From Ignavibacteriales bacterium (GTDB taxonomy: Bacteria > Bacteroidota > Ignavibacteria > UBA10030): DNA of 64,000 nucleotides. Location: the NCBI GenBank assembly GCA_026390595.1, contig JAPLFQ010000010.1, positions 1 through 64,000 on the forward strand, read 5' to 3'. A program made the position numbers and the translations under genes. Positions 1-11,990 of this stretch are shown here, piece by piece; position 1 is the first letter of the stretch, and every line of letters starts with the position of its first letter. Under the pieces are notes generated by a model. That model was not told the origin of the DNA, searched no databases, and saw only the letters and a program-made list of their open reading frames with translations.

Positions 1-951
1 GGCCACGAACAACCTGATGTATTTTCTCAGTGCCAGAAGTGCCGGTTCATTTTTCCCATTGCTCAACGGACAGGACCGACACCAACGATCGCGGCTGTAC
101 CATCTTTGGAGTCTGTGACGTCCGGACCATCGATCGCTGCATTCCTCGGCGCACTCGCCGGTGCAACACTCCTGGCTGCCGCACTGTGGTGGCTCTGGAC
201 TCCGGCGGGACTCGCCGTTTCCGAAAACTCGTACGTCAACGCGAAACATCAATTTGCAATGGAAGCTCCTCCGGGTTGGGTGGCACTGAGCCCCGACAAT
301 TACCAGGAAATGCTGCAGCAACTGGGTAACAGACTTCCGAAAAGCCTGCAGGATGGCCTCTCTAATCGCCGGATTGAGGTTGGATTCATCAAGCTGCTCG
401 AGGAACCAAACTTCTCTCCCAACATCAATGTCGTCGTGATGCAGACTGAAGTGCCCGAGCTGGATGAAAAACAGCTTGAAGAGGGGGCCCGGGTATTGTC
501 AACTGAGTTCAAGAGGTTACTGGCTTCGTACAAGTTGGAGAAATCCGAACTCATCACGGTTGACGAACTGACATGTGCGCAATTCAGCAGCAGCGGCACT
601 CTGAAAATCAAAGTTGCAGATGCAAAGGTGTCTGTCAACGAATCGATCCCCGGTTGGCCGAGGTACACCGAAGATGCTCCCGCCCATTGGGCATCGTTCG
701 ATCTGAAAATGACCCAAACCCTTGTACCTGGAAAGAAACGCGCATACATCATCACATGCACGTCAGATGCGAAGCAGGACCGCGACTACAAGCGCGCATT
801 CGACCAGGCCGTTGATTCATTTCGCGTTCTTGAACGGCCGGCTCGATTTGGTCCGATCGTGATGGGGGGATTACAAGGGGGATTGATAGCCTCGCTCGCC
901 TACCTTCTGTACTTCATCGTCGGCTCGTTGATCGCATTTATCAGACGGTAA
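1..951 (+). CDS. Partial membrane protein with N-terminal zinc-ribbon remnant
   Basis: The frame is open from the left edge, so the true start lies outside the window. A TTG at 106 is the first start inside, but the codons before it read on and include a Cys-x2-Cys pair followed by a hydrophobic stretch (CQKCRFIFPI), which looks like the end of a zinc ribbon. After this come one membrane helix (about 121-200), a soluble domain of about 190 residues beginning with an 'ENSYVNAKHQFAMEAPPGW'-like segment, and a C-terminal hydrophobic helix (about 866-942). I do not recognise a named family. Zinc ribbon plus membrane anchors plus a periplasmic domain is common in proteins of unknown role. It converges on the xerD-like gene. 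Confidence 0.7.
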   Translation, partial: GHEQPDVFSQCQKCRFIFPIAQRTGPTPTIAAVPSLESVTSGPSIAAFLGALAGATLLAAALWWLWTPAGLAVSENSYVNAKHQFAMEAPPGWVALSPDNYQEMLQQLGNRLPKSLQDGLSNRRIEVGFIKLLEEPNFSPNINVVVMQTEVPELDEKQLEEGARVLSTEFKRLLASYKLEKSELITVDELTCAQFSSSGTLKIKVADAKVSVNESIPGWPRYTEDAPAHWASFDLKMTQTLVPGKKRAYIITCTSDAKQDRDYKRAFDQAVDSFRVLERPARFGPIVMGGLQGGLIASLAYLLYFIVGSLIAFIRR

Positions 952-960
952 CGCCAATCA

Positions 961-1240
961 GTGCAGTTGGTGCTTCCAATCCTCCGACGGGACGCCAGTC
1001 CCGTCCGACTGATTTGCGAGAGTTGAACATTGAGTCGGGTCTGCGATCCGGCTGATAAGTGCCTCCAATCGTCCGACCGGACGCTGGTCGAGTCGTGCTG
1101 ATCTACGAAAGTTGAACATTGAGTCGGATCTGCGATCGACTGGCAAGTGTCTGCAATCGTCCAACGGGACGCCAGTCCCATCGTACTGAACTACCAGGAG
1201 TTGAACATTGCGTCGGGTCTGCGATCCGAAGGACAACGGT
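961..1240. repeat. Three tandem copies of an 89-bp intergenic repeat
   Basis: The segment GTTGAACATTGAGTCGG recurs at 1022, 1111 and 1200 (last copy with one change), exactly 89 bp apart. The other half of each unit (CAATCNTCCNACNGGACGC) is at 977, 1066 and 1154. Copies 1 and 3 contain a short hairpin (GGGAC-GCCA-GTCCC), which copy 2 has lost. The array fills the gap between two converging genes. Confidence 0.85.
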
Positions 1241-1257
1241 TTCGTTTGGTTGGACGG

Positions 1258-2205
1258 TCAGGCGCGTGGGTGAAACGTGCGGTGGACTTCCTTGAGGTAT
1301 TCGCGATCGATATGGGTGTAAATTTGAGTGGTAGAAATGTCGGCGTGACCGAGCATTTCCTGTACTGCACGTAGATCTGCACCGCCTTCGAGCAGATGCG
1401 TGGCAAACGAGTGGCGAAATGTGTGTGGGTGGATATCTTTCTTGATGCCGGCCCCCCTTCCGTATTTCACAACCATGTCCCGGATTGCGGCACGTGAGAG
1501 TTTCCCGCCTCGGAAATTCAGGAAGAGAATATCCTGAGACTTCCCCGGTCTCGCAAGATGCAGCCGCACCTCCCGTTGATAACGGGCAACCCAGTCCATC
1601 GCCGATTCCCCTATCGGTACCAGCCGCTCCTTGGAGCCCTTGCCGAACACAAGGACAAGTTCCGAATCGAACATGAGGTCGGACTGCTTGAGCCCGGTCA
1701 GTTCGGATACTCTTACACCCGTTGCGTACAGGACCTCGAGGATTGCCCGATCGCGCAAGCCAAGCGGCTGGCGAATATCAGGCTGCTTCAGCACCGTATC
1801 CACCTCGGCAACAGAGAGAACTCCCGGGAGATTCTTCGACCGTTTCGGAGTGTCGATGTTTTCCGTCGGATCGTCATCATGCATCCCTTCGCCGACGAGA
1901 AAGCGATGAAATCCGCGGACTGCGGAGAGAATCCTTGCAACGCTGCGTGGAGAGAGGTTATTCTTCGCAAGCTCTCTCAGAAAGCCGGCGATAATCTCTT
2001 CTGAGACTTTTTGCCCCGTCGGGACATCCTTGCCGGCCAGGAATGTGCGATATTTCGCGAGGTCGAACTGGTAGGAGTGGAAGGTATGGGGCGTGACGCC
2101 TTTCTCGAGGCGCAGAAAATCGAAATATTGCCGGATCTCGCTGTCCAACGCGAGGTGTTCCCCATCGGACAATGACCGCACGCGTGTGTGCGTCTTCTTC
2201 TTCAT
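1258..2205 (-). CDS. xerD: Tyrosine recombinase XerC/XerD family
   Basis: Site-specific recombinase, probably for resolving chromosome dimers at dif. The 315-residue length fits XerC/D. Counting from a GTG four codons earlier (2217), the catalytic set is complete: Arg169 (ATGVRVSEL), Lys193 in GKGSKERLVP, His265/Arg268 (HTFRHSFATHLL), His291 (LGHADISTTQ) and the nucleophile Tyr300. The N-terminal SAM-like core-binding domain covers about 25-110. I chose the ATG at 2205 because AAGGAG sits about 10 nt upstream; GTG 2217 is too close to it. It lies 32 bp downstream of the symporter gene on the same strand. No mobile-element genes adjoin it, which supports a housekeeping role. XerC versus XerD cannot be settled here. 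Confidence 0.92.
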   Translation of the reverse strand: MKKKTHTRVRSLSDGEHLALDSEIRQYFDFLRLEKGVTPHTFHSYQFDLAKYRTFLAGKDVPTGQKVSEEIIAGFLRELAKNNLSPRSVARILSAVRGFHRFLVGEGMHDDDPTENIDTPKRSKNLPGVLSVAEVDTVLKQPDIRQPLGLRDRAILEVLYATGVRVSELTGLKQSDLMFDSELVLVFGKGSKERLVPIGESAMDWVARYQREVRLHLARPGKSQDILFLNFRGGKLSRAAIRDMVVKYGRGAGIKKDIHPHTFRHSFATHLLEGGADLRAVQEMLGHADISTTQIYTHIDREYLKEVHRTFHPRA

Positions 2206-2237
2206 GCCGATGTTCACTCCTTACACGATACGCGCCT

Positions 2238-3692
2238 CTAGTCTGTCGACCGCTTGCTGAGGGCACTCAACACGTTTCCCACGATGAGCGTTGCGGCAAC
2301 ACCGACGAATGTGAACCAGGTCCACGCAACGAGTTTCAACGAGATAACCGTAATCATGATGAAGATGCCGGCGACGAATCCTGCAAGGGCATCTTCCTGT
2401 GTCGGCTTTTTGAACAGCACGCCGAGGAGGAATGTTCCCAGAAGTCCCCCGTATGTGAACGAAGCAATGCTCAGGGCGAGTTCGACGACCGTTTGAGTCG
2501 TGTTCATGAAAAAGAGCGCCGATCCAACGAGGAGCACAGCCCATCCGACGGTCACCAAGCGGGAGAGTTTCAGCTCTTTTTCCGGAGAGACGTTCTTACC
2601 AAAGTACGGTTTGTAGAGGTCGAGCACGGTCGACGATGCCATGGAAGTCAGAGAGCCTGCCAGCGTTGAAAGAGCCACAGCGGTGAGGCCCGCGATCACG
2701 AACCCAGCGACGCCCGACGGAAGACTCTGCGTGATGAACCGGGGAAAGATTTCGTCCGCGCGTGTAAGTCCCATCTGCGCAAGTGTTGCACCGTCGTAGT
2801 GTCCGTACAGAAGCAGGCCGACAACCAGGAAGAGGGCAAACTGGAAAATGACGATGATGCCGCTGCCAATCATCGCCTTGCGGCTGGCCTGGAGGGATTT
2901 TGTCGTCAGGACGCGTTGCACGATCAGATGATCGGTTCCATGCGATGCCATCGAGAGGAAGGCACCGCCGATCAATCCGCCGAAGAGAGTGTACGGCGAG
3001 CCCCAGAAGTTGTCGCCAAAACCCAGATTGAAAATGGTGAACTTTCCGGCCTCCATGGCTTTTTGCGTGATCGCGGCCCATCCACCGTCAAACGAGGAAA
3101 CAAGGAGGATCGCTGAGAGAATCGCTCCGCCGAGATAGATGACCATCTGGAGGGCGTCGACCCAAAGAACCCCCCGTACTCCGCCGATATAGGTATAGAG
3201 AAGTGCAACGGCGGCGATGATCGCGATCGCTGTCGGGTAGTTGATGTTGAGAATGAATTTCAGCGGGATCGCCGATGCGAAGAGGCGAACGCCTTCCGCT
3301 GCGAGCCGGGTGAAGAGAAAGACAAATGACGCGAAACTCCGCGTTTTCATGCCAAACCGGCGCTCGAGAAACGCGTAGGCAGTTGAGAGTTCGCCTTTGT
3401 AATATGCGGGCAGAAATATGAAACTGATGACGATTCGTCCCAGCAGATATCCTATCGTCACCTGCAGAAAGTTCAGGTTGCCAAGATACGCAAGGCCGGG
3501 AATGCTGATGAACGTGAGCGTGCTTGTTTCTGCCGCAACGATGGAGAAACAGACAACCCACCAGGGTATCGCATCTCTGCCGAGGAAATAGTCGCGTGTT
3601 GAGGCTTGTTTCCCTCCCCGCACAATTCCCAGCACGGCAATACCGATCAGATAGAGTACGAGGATAACGTAATCGAGCGTTTGGAAGCCCAC
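2238..3692 (-). CDS. Sodium:solute symporter (SSS family)
   Basis: Inner-membrane secondary transporter using the sodium gradient. The 484 residues carry about 13 hydrophobic helices from the first residues (LDYVILVLYLIGIAVLG) to the C-terminus. The family's early segments are visible (DYFLGRDAIPWW, then VAAETSTLTFISIPGLAY, then a GYLLGRIVISFIFLPAYY stretch). The start is GTG at 3692 with AAGGAG seven bases upstream. The substrate cannot be read from sequence; related members carry sugars, sialic acid, proline or anions. The STAS protein gene lies upstream on the same strand with a 77-bp gap, but no functional link is evident. Confidence 0.9.
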   Translation of the reverse strand: MGFQTLDYVILVLYLIGIAVLGIVRGGKQASTRDYFLGRDAIPWWVVCFSIVAAETSTLTFISIPGLAYLGNLNFLQVTIGYLLGRIVISFIFLPAYYKGELSTAYAFLERRFGMKTRSFASFVFLFTRLAAEGVRLFASAIPLKFILNINYPTAIAIIAAVALLYTYIGGVRGVLWVDALQMVIYLGGAILSAILLVSSFDGGWAAITQKAMEAGKFTIFNLGFGDNFWGSPYTLFGGLIGGAFLSMASHGTDHLIVQRVLTTKSLQASRKAMIGSGIIVIFQFALFLVVGLLLYGHYDGATLAQMGLTRADEIFPRFITQSLPSGVAGFVIAGLTAVALSTLAGSLTSMASSTVLDLYKPYFGKNVSPEKELKLSRLVTVGWAVLLVGSALFFMNTTQTVVELALSIASFTYGGLLGTFLLGVLFKKPTQEDALAGFVAGIFIMITVISLKLVAWTWFTFVGVAATLIVGNVLSALSKRSTD

Positions 3693-3769
3693 GGGAGACT
3701 CCTTGCTGGTACGATGGAAATTCGATTGCCGTTGAAGCGATCGTTGCGGACAAATTTCCGGGAGCTACG

Positions 3770-4102
3770 TCAGGCCCGGAGCGCCTTCGCTACCGTGTCA
3801 TGGATGCGGAAAGCTCGGTCAAGGCGGGAAATGCGAATGAGTGCAAGTACTTTCTTCTGGAGCCCGGCGAGTTTTACAACTCCTCCGTTCTCCCTCATCT
3901 TGCGTTCGGCGATGAGCAGGGCGCTCAGACCGCTACTGTCGCAGAACTCCACATCGCTCAGGTCAATGACAAGGTTCTTCGTCTGGCGATTGCAGAGGAC
4001 AAGGAACTCTCCCTTCAGTTCAGGGGAAACACTCGCATCAAGCTTGCGTTCCTTGATCTTCAGAATCGTCGCTTCACCATTCTTCTTCACTTCAAATTGC
4101 AT
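3770..4102 (-). CDS. STAS-domain protein (anti-sigma factor antagonist-like)
   Basis: A single STAS domain of 110 residues. The phosphorylation-site segment is present: LVIDLSDVEFCDSSGLSALL, with Ser in the D-S-S-G motif where SpoIIAA-type proteins are phosphorylated. Proteins like this bind an anti-sigma factor or a partner-switching kinase. No such kinase lies next to it, so the partner is unknown. The start is the ATG at 4102, chosen over an upstream TTG because GAGGAGGA sits five bases before it. The fold call is secure; the pathway is inferred. Confidence 0.85.
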   Translation of the reverse strand: MQFEVKKNGEATILKIKERKLDASVSPELKGEFLVLCNRQTKNLVIDLSDVEFCDSSGLSALLIAERKMRENGGVVKLAGLQKKVLALIRISRLDRAFRIHDTVAKALRA

Positions 4103-4163
4103 GACTTCCTCCTCTTGCCACCGCGTGCCCCTGACCGACCCTCGTTGCAGCAGTCCGATCCGG

Positions 4164-4703
4164 CTAGAACATTTCAATGCACTTCAACAGCTGAGAGTAT
4201 ACTTGAGTGAGATTGTTCGAAGGCCCAGTCTGAACCTGGAAGTTATAGAACTTGTCGGCGTCCTGCTTGACAAATCCGATGCGCAGCGGCGCTTGCGAGG
4301 CGCGACACAGAAATGAGCTTGGCAGTGCGAAGCGGATATTCAGGTCTAACGCCAGATCGAATGTACTCTTTTTCATCTTTCGAAGCAAATCAGAGCGCGG
4401 CACGTACCACGCATTGAGTTCTTCAGCGCTGAATGTGAGAACGTTGAACCCGCGCAGGTCCGGCAGATACGGAACGATGTCCTTGCGCGCGACGAGCATG
4501 ACCTTGCTCGTGTGAAATCGCTGGCCAAGAAACTTCAAGACTCCCTCGATGACCGCGGCCTCGGTGGAGAGTTCGGGCAGAAAGACGATAGGTCTGCGCG
4601 CCTCGGAGATCGCTTCGGTGAACCGGACAATCGGATCCCGCACCGTGCGAAAATGAAACCGCGCGTACGATGTTCCAATCTGTAGTCGTAGTTTTTCTAA
4701 CAT
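4164..4703 (-). CDS. Conserved protein resembling the glycosyltransferase-9 N-terminal fold
   Basis: 179 residues, not confidently assigned. The pattern PIVFLPE..., then FDLALDLN followed by SSFLCRASQAPLRIGF, resembles the N-terminal half of family 9 glycosyltransferases (heptosyltransferases), where the nucleotide-sugar half would follow. Here the protein ends soon after, so it would be a stand-alone half domain and probably not an active transferase. The ATG at 4703 is preferred to the upstream in-frame start because homology-like sequence begins there, but no strong Shine-Dalgarno is present. It sits between ligA and the STAS gene. Confidence 0.65.
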   Translation of the reverse strand: MLEKLRLQIGTSYARFHFRTVRDPIVRFTEAISEARRPIVFLPELSTEAAVIEGVLKFLGQRFHTSKVMLVARKDIVPYLPDLRGFNVLTFSAEELNAWYVPRSDLLRKMKKSTFDLALDLNIRFALPSSFLCRASQAPLRIGFVKQDADKFYNFQVQTGPSNNLTQVYSQLLKCIEMF

Positions 4704-4804
4704 AGCGTTCTGCCGTGCTGATCTGCCACGCCCCACTCACACGATGCCGACCGGATGCGAAGCGCAATGCCAACACACGGTTGTTGTACAGTCGCCTTTC
4801 GCTC

Positions 4805-7700
<2,896 letters not shown>

Positions 7701-7841
7701 ACTCTGTCTGTATCAGATAGTTGATGCGACATTGAGGCGGGGGCACTGTTGCTCGAAAATGGTAGCGATTATTTGACCGATTTGCAATGACAACACTGCG
7801 GGTATCGGTGTCGTGTCTTTCCGATCCTTCGCGCCACGGCA

Positions 7842-10070
7842 CTACGGACCATCCTGTCTTCCGTCAAACACCTCACGTAACACTTTCGACAGCTCTTCCA
7901 TTTGATAAGGCTTCTGAAGAAATCCGTCCACCAGGTTTTCAATCATCACAGGGTCAAGGCTCTCGTTGCTGTACCCTGTCGAAATGATGATGCGCATCTC
8001 TGGTCTGATTTTCTTGAGCTTTTCGAACGTTTCCTTCCCGCTCATCGTCGGCATGTTCATGTCGAGAATCACGGCATCGATCTTCGATTTCTTTGCGGCA
8101 TGCTTGATGGCATCCTGGCCGCTCTCGACGGCCGTCACTGTATAACCGAGGTGGTCGAGCATGCGGCCGATGAGTTCTCTGACATGCTCTTCGTCATCCA
8201 CCACAAGAATACGTTCGTGCCCTTGCACGAGCTTCGGCTGTTTGAGCGAGCGGTGGAACTTCTCCCTGTCTGCCAACAGGGGGAAAAACATCGAAAACTG
8301 TGTTCCGCTGCCGGGCTCGCTCTGGGCTGTAATGAACCCGCCATGGGAATTGACCACTCCGTAGACCACGGAAAGCCCCAGCCCGGTACCTTTTTCCTTC
8401 GTCGTAAAAAATGGCTCAAAGATCCTCTGCTGGACTTCCTGGCTCATCCCCACGCCGTTGTCGCGGATGACAATCGAGGCAAACTCACCGACCCGCGGCT
8501 CTCCAAAGACGCTCGCGTGGCGCACGTCCGGATTGACCTCTTGTGTACTGATGGTGACCGAGCCGCCGTTTGGCATGGCATCACGGGCATTGATCAACAG
8601 GTTGAGGAGCGCTTGTTGAATTTGTCCGTCGTCGCCCTTGATGATCGGCATGTCCTTCGAGAGATCCTTGATGATGACGATGCTCTTGTCGATACTCCGT
8701 TCGAAGAGCCGAAGTGTTTCCTCGACGATATCGTTGAGGATAATGGGTCGGAATTGCGGAGTGCTCTTCCGCGCGAACGTCAGAAGCTGCCGCGTGAGTC
8801 CGGCCCCGCGTTTGGCTGCAGTCTCAATGATATCCGCGAAATGATACCATGCGTTGCTCTTGCGCATCTTCCGTTTCATGATCGCGGTAGAGCCCAGTAT
8901 CGACGTGAGGATGTTGTTGAAATCATGCGCAATACCCCCCGCGAGATTGCCGATGCTGTCGATGCGCTGGGCGTGCAGAATCTTCGACTCGAGCTTTTTC
9001 TTTTCGGTGATATCCCGCGCAACGACGCGCATGAACGCCGGTTTCCGCGATTCGTCATAGACGATCGAAGTACTGATGCTTACATCCACAATCTCGCCGG
9101 ACTTTCCGACAAATTGTTCCTCCAGGCCGGAAACTTCGAGCCGCTTTTCAAACACATCGTTCAGAAGATTCTTCGCCGCAAGATGGTACTGAAGCGGGTA
9201 CAGTATCAGGGCGGAAAACCCGATCAGGTCCTCTTTCTGGTACCCGAGCCGGTCCACTTCCGTCTGGTTGCAGCTGACGATAATACCTTCACGCGTGAGA
9301 ATGTGCGACATGTCAGGCGAGTGTTCGAAGAGATCCATATACCGTTCTTCGGACTTCCTCAGCTGCTCAAACAACGTCGCATTCTCGAGGGCGACGCCGA
9401 TCTGGTTCGAAAAAGCCCCCATCAGCCCCAGTTGCTTTCCCGTCATCTCGCTCCGTTCCTGGCTGGCGACGACGATGACGCCCGCGAACCGGTCTTTTGC
9501 TGTGATGGGAACCGATGCCCAGGATGCAAGCGCGCCGAATTTCCAGTTCGCCCCGGCCGCACCGCGCGGTTTTCTGCCGGTGGCCGGCGCTCGCGCCCAG
9601 ACGATCGAAGTTCCATCCGCTTCGATGTCCGGCGTGATAACGAGCGAGGGGGCCGGCCGCGTCCCATCGAAGGCCCTGAGGACGAGCTTTCCCCCCTCCA
9701 CATGATAGATCCACCCAAAGTCCACTTCCAGAAGCCGCCGAACTTCCCTGATCGCCTCCTGCAAAAGCAGGCTGATCTCGACGGAATGGTTGACCGCTTC
9801 GGCAATCGTGTTGAGCGCAAGGAGTTCACGTTTCTGCTCCTCAAGCTGCTGGCCGTACTTGAGGGTGAAAAAAACGTTGATGAAACCAAACACGCCCGTA
9901 GCGATGATGCTTCCGATCAGCAGCCAGTCGATCGTTTTGCCGACTGTAAACAGACGGATGCTGACAATGGTGGCCATCGTCGCGACCACGACCATCGAGG
10001 AAACCACCTGGGCCTGCTCAACGGGCCCAAGGGACGTGCGGAATTTTAAGATCTTAAAAATTTTTATCAT
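7842..10070 (-). CDS. Hybrid sensor histidine kinase (TM-GAF-PAS-HisKA-HATPase-REC)
   Basis: 742 residues. Two membrane helices lie near the N-terminus (about 22-75), then a GAF domain (about 95-235), a PAS domain (SEERYMDLFEHSPDMSHILTR onward), and the dimerisation/phosphoacceptor helix with His near 382 (GGIAHDFNNILTS). The HATPase with DNGVGMS and GTGLGLSVVYG follows. A C-terminal receiver has its acceptor Asp near 669 (VILDMNMPTMSG). H-box His followed by DFNN is the class seen in many hybrid kinases. Signal and output are unknown. The single-domain response regulator at 10158-10535 lies 87 bp upstream and is the obvious partner candidate. Confidence 0.93.
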   Translation of the reverse strand: MIKIFKILKFRTSLGPVEQAQVVSSMVVVATMATIVSIRLFTVGKTIDWLLIGSIIATGVFGFINVFFTLKYGQQLEEQKRELLALNTIAEAVNHSVEISLLLQEAIREVRRLLEVDFGWIYHVEGGKLVLRAFDGTRPAPSLVITPDIEADGTSIVWARAPATGRKPRGAAGANWKFGALASWASVPITAKDRFAGVIVVASQERSEMTGKQLGLMGAFSNQIGVALENATLFEQLRKSEERYMDLFEHSPDMSHILTREGIIVSCNQTEVDRLGYQKEDLIGFSALILYPLQYHLAAKNLLNDVFEKRLEVSGLEEQFVGKSGEIVDVSISTSIVYDESRKPAFMRVVARDITEKKKLESKILHAQRIDSIGNLAGGIAHDFNNILTSILGSTAIMKRKMRKSNAWYHFADIIETAAKRGAGLTRQLLTFARKSTPQFRPIILNDIVEETLRLFERSIDKSIVIIKDLSKDMPIIKGDDGQIQQALLNLLINARDAMPNGGSVTISTQEVNPDVRHASVFGEPRVGEFASIVIRDNGVGMSQEVQQRIFEPFFTTKEKGTGLGLSVVYGVVNSHGGFITAQSEPGSGTQFSMFFPLLADREKFHRSLKQPKLVQGHERILVVDDEEHVRELIGRMLDHLGYTVTAVESGQDAIKHAAKKSKIDAVILDMNMPTMSGKETFEKLKKIRPEMRIIISTGYSNESLDPVMIENLVDGFLQKPYQMEELSKVLREVFDGRQDGP

Positions 10071-10157
10071 GAGAGGGATTGGAATGCCGCGGAAAAAGTA
10101 CCAACAGAGTCCTTCAATAGCAAGTGAGACACGGCGGCGTGCACCCGGCCGGTGATG

Positions 10158-10535
10158 TTAGTGCGGGAGGTACTGCTTGAGAACGCTGAACAAATCGCCC
10201 TCGTCGTACGGCTTGAGGAGACAGGCCGTTGCGCCGAGTTCGCGGGCGACTTTCTTCGCATGGTAGTCATCGATTGCGGAGAAGAACACGACAGGGGTTG
10301 AAGAATTCTTCGGGAGGTGCTTGATCTTGTCGAGAAGATCGAAACCATTCATGTCAGGCATGCGCAGATCGCTGACGATCAAGTCGGGCCGGTATTTCGC
10401 CAGAAGAACGAGCGCTTCGGCTGCACTCTGCACGGCCTTCACCTGGTATCCTTCTTTCCGCAGTATGTGACTGACGCTCTTCAACCACGACGGCTCGTCA
10501 TCGACAACCAGGATCTGTTTCTTCTTACTCGCCAT
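10158..10535 (-). CDS. Single-domain response regulator
   Basis: A CheY-like receiver with no output domain, 125 residues from the ATG at 10535. Acidic pocket VVDDE, acceptor Asp56 in VSDLRMPDMNG, the Ser of FFSA and the Lys of LLKPY are all present, so it should be phosphorylatable. It lies just upstream of the hybrid kinase on the same strand and probably relays its phosphate. The target is not visible here. Confidence 0.92.
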   Translation of the reverse strand: MASKKKQILVVDDEPSWLKSVSHILRKEGYQVKAVQSAAEALVLLAKYRPDLIVSDLRMPDMNGFDLLDKIKHLPKNSSTPVVFFSAIDDYHAKKVARELGATACLLKPYDEGDLFSVLKQYLPH

Positions 10536-10714
10536 GTCTCTCACCATTCCTCAGATGCACCCAATGTACACACTGCCTGTGCCGAAAGCAAATTGATCTC
10601 TCCCCGGGCGGAAAACCGACCCTCACGCAGTTCTCAACGCCCGTGCTTTGAATATGATTCCCGATTTCCCTACCTTGTGACGCCGCGCAACCACATCGAC
10701 AACAAGGAGTCGCC

Positions 10715-11854
10715 ATGAATCAGGACCGAAGAGGGTTTTTGAAGACATCATCGATGCTCGCAGGCGCATCGCTCCTCGCACCGATCTCGGAAGTCTCTGG
10801 CGGACAGGCCTCTGTCCCGCAACAGAAGAACGCTCGTATGAAACTCCGATATCGCCCCTACACTCTGGAACTGCGACACGTGTTCACCATCGCGACGAGT
10901 TCCCGCACGACCACGCCGGTGATGCTCACCGAGATAGAGTACGACGGCATCGTCGGATACGGGGAGGCTTCCATGCCCCCGTACCTGGGTGAATCACAGG
11001 AAGGGGCCGGAGCGTTTCTCTCGAGGATCAACCTCGAGAAATACGACAACCCGTTCGAGATGGAAACCATACTGAACGACATCGATGCAATTTCCACGGG
11101 AAACACGGCCGCGAAAGCGTCGGTCGATATCGCGCTGCACGATTTGGTGGGAAAGCTGATGAACCAGCCGTGGTACAACGTCTGGGGGTTCAAGAAGAAC
11201 GCGACCCCCTACACATCGTTCACCATCGGCATCGACAAAGAGGATGTGGTACGGCAGAAGACGAAAGAGGCTGCGGAGTACAAGGTTCTCAAGGTGAAAC
11301 TCGGGCGCGAAACGGACAAGATGATGATCGAGACCATTCGCTCTGTCACCGACAAACCGATCACCGTCGATGTCAACCAGGGGTGGAAGGACCGCTCTTT
11401 CGCCCTGGACATGATTCACTGGTTGAAGGGAAAAGGGGTCGTCTTCGTCGAACAGCCAATGCCGAAAGAGCAGATCGAAGATATGGCATGGCTGACGGAA
11501 CGAAGTCCGCTCCCGACATTCGGCGACGAAGCGGTGCAGCGCCTGGCAGATGTCAAAAAAGCCCACGGCGTGTATAACGGCGTCAACATCAAGCTGATGA
11601 AGTGCACGGGGATGCGCGAAGCGCACAAAATGATCATGCTTGCGCGTGCTCTCGATATGAAAGTCATGATGGGATGTATGACCGAAACATCGTGCGCAAT
11701 TTCGGCCGCCTCACAATTGTCACCGATGGTCGATTACGCTGATCTCGACGGCGCGCTCCTCATCAGCAACGATGTGTTCGACGGAACCAGGGTCATCGAC
11801 GGAAGGGTGACACTGACAGACCGGCCGGGCATCGGGGTGAAGCAGCTGAAGTGA
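10715..11854 (+). CDS. Exported enolase-superfamily enzyme, dipeptide epimerase-like
   Basis: 379 residues. The N-terminus is a Tat-type signal (DRRGFLKTSSMLAGASLLAP), so it is probably folded in the cytoplasm and exported. The enolase-superfamily barrel has its full set: base pair K193-V-K195, metal ligands Asp219 (DVNQGW), Glu246 (FVEQPM) and Asp271 (FGDEA), and the opposite base Lys293 (NIKLMKCTG). This arrangement matches the Ala-Glu/dipeptide epimerases of the muconate lactonizing group. Substrate is uncertain, but a peptidoglycan peptide would fit the NlpC/P60 hydrolase next door (convergent, 137 bp away). A good Shine-Dalgarno (AAGGAG) precedes the ATG. Confidence 0.9.
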   Translation: MNQDRRGFLKTSSMLAGASLLAPISEVSGGQASVPQQKNARMKLRYRPYTLELRHVFTIATSSRTTTPVMLTEIEYDGIVGYGEASMPPYLGESQEGAGAFLSRINLEKYDNPFEMETILNDIDAISTGNTAAKASVDIALHDLVGKLMNQPWYNVWGFKKNATPYTSFTIGIDKEDVVRQKTKEAAEYKVLKVKLGRETDKMMIETIRSVTDKPITVDVNQGWKDRSFALDMIHWLKGKGVVFVEQPMPKEQIEDMAWLTERSPLPTFGDEAVQRLADVKKAHGVYNGVNIKLMKCTGMREAHKMIMLARALDMKVMMGCMTETSCAISAASQLSPMVDYADLDGALLISNDVFDGTRVIDGRVTLTDRPGIGVKQLK

Positions 11855-11990
11855 AGGAACTGACATTTGGACGGGCAGCTTCGAAAGCACGAAATGAAGT
11901 TGCAGCGAGCGCTTTGGGTCTTCTCATTCTAGATTTCGTATTTGAGGATTCCTTCGGATTTCATGTTTAGGATTTCGAATTTCCTCCCTC

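Noticed and set aside
7902-10049. 715-aa open frame on the plus strand
   Set aside because: It is the antisense of the hybrid kinase gene, which has all kinase motifs on the minus strand.
10994-11626. 210-aa minus-strand frame
   Set aside because: Antisense of the epimerase gene with intact active-site residues.
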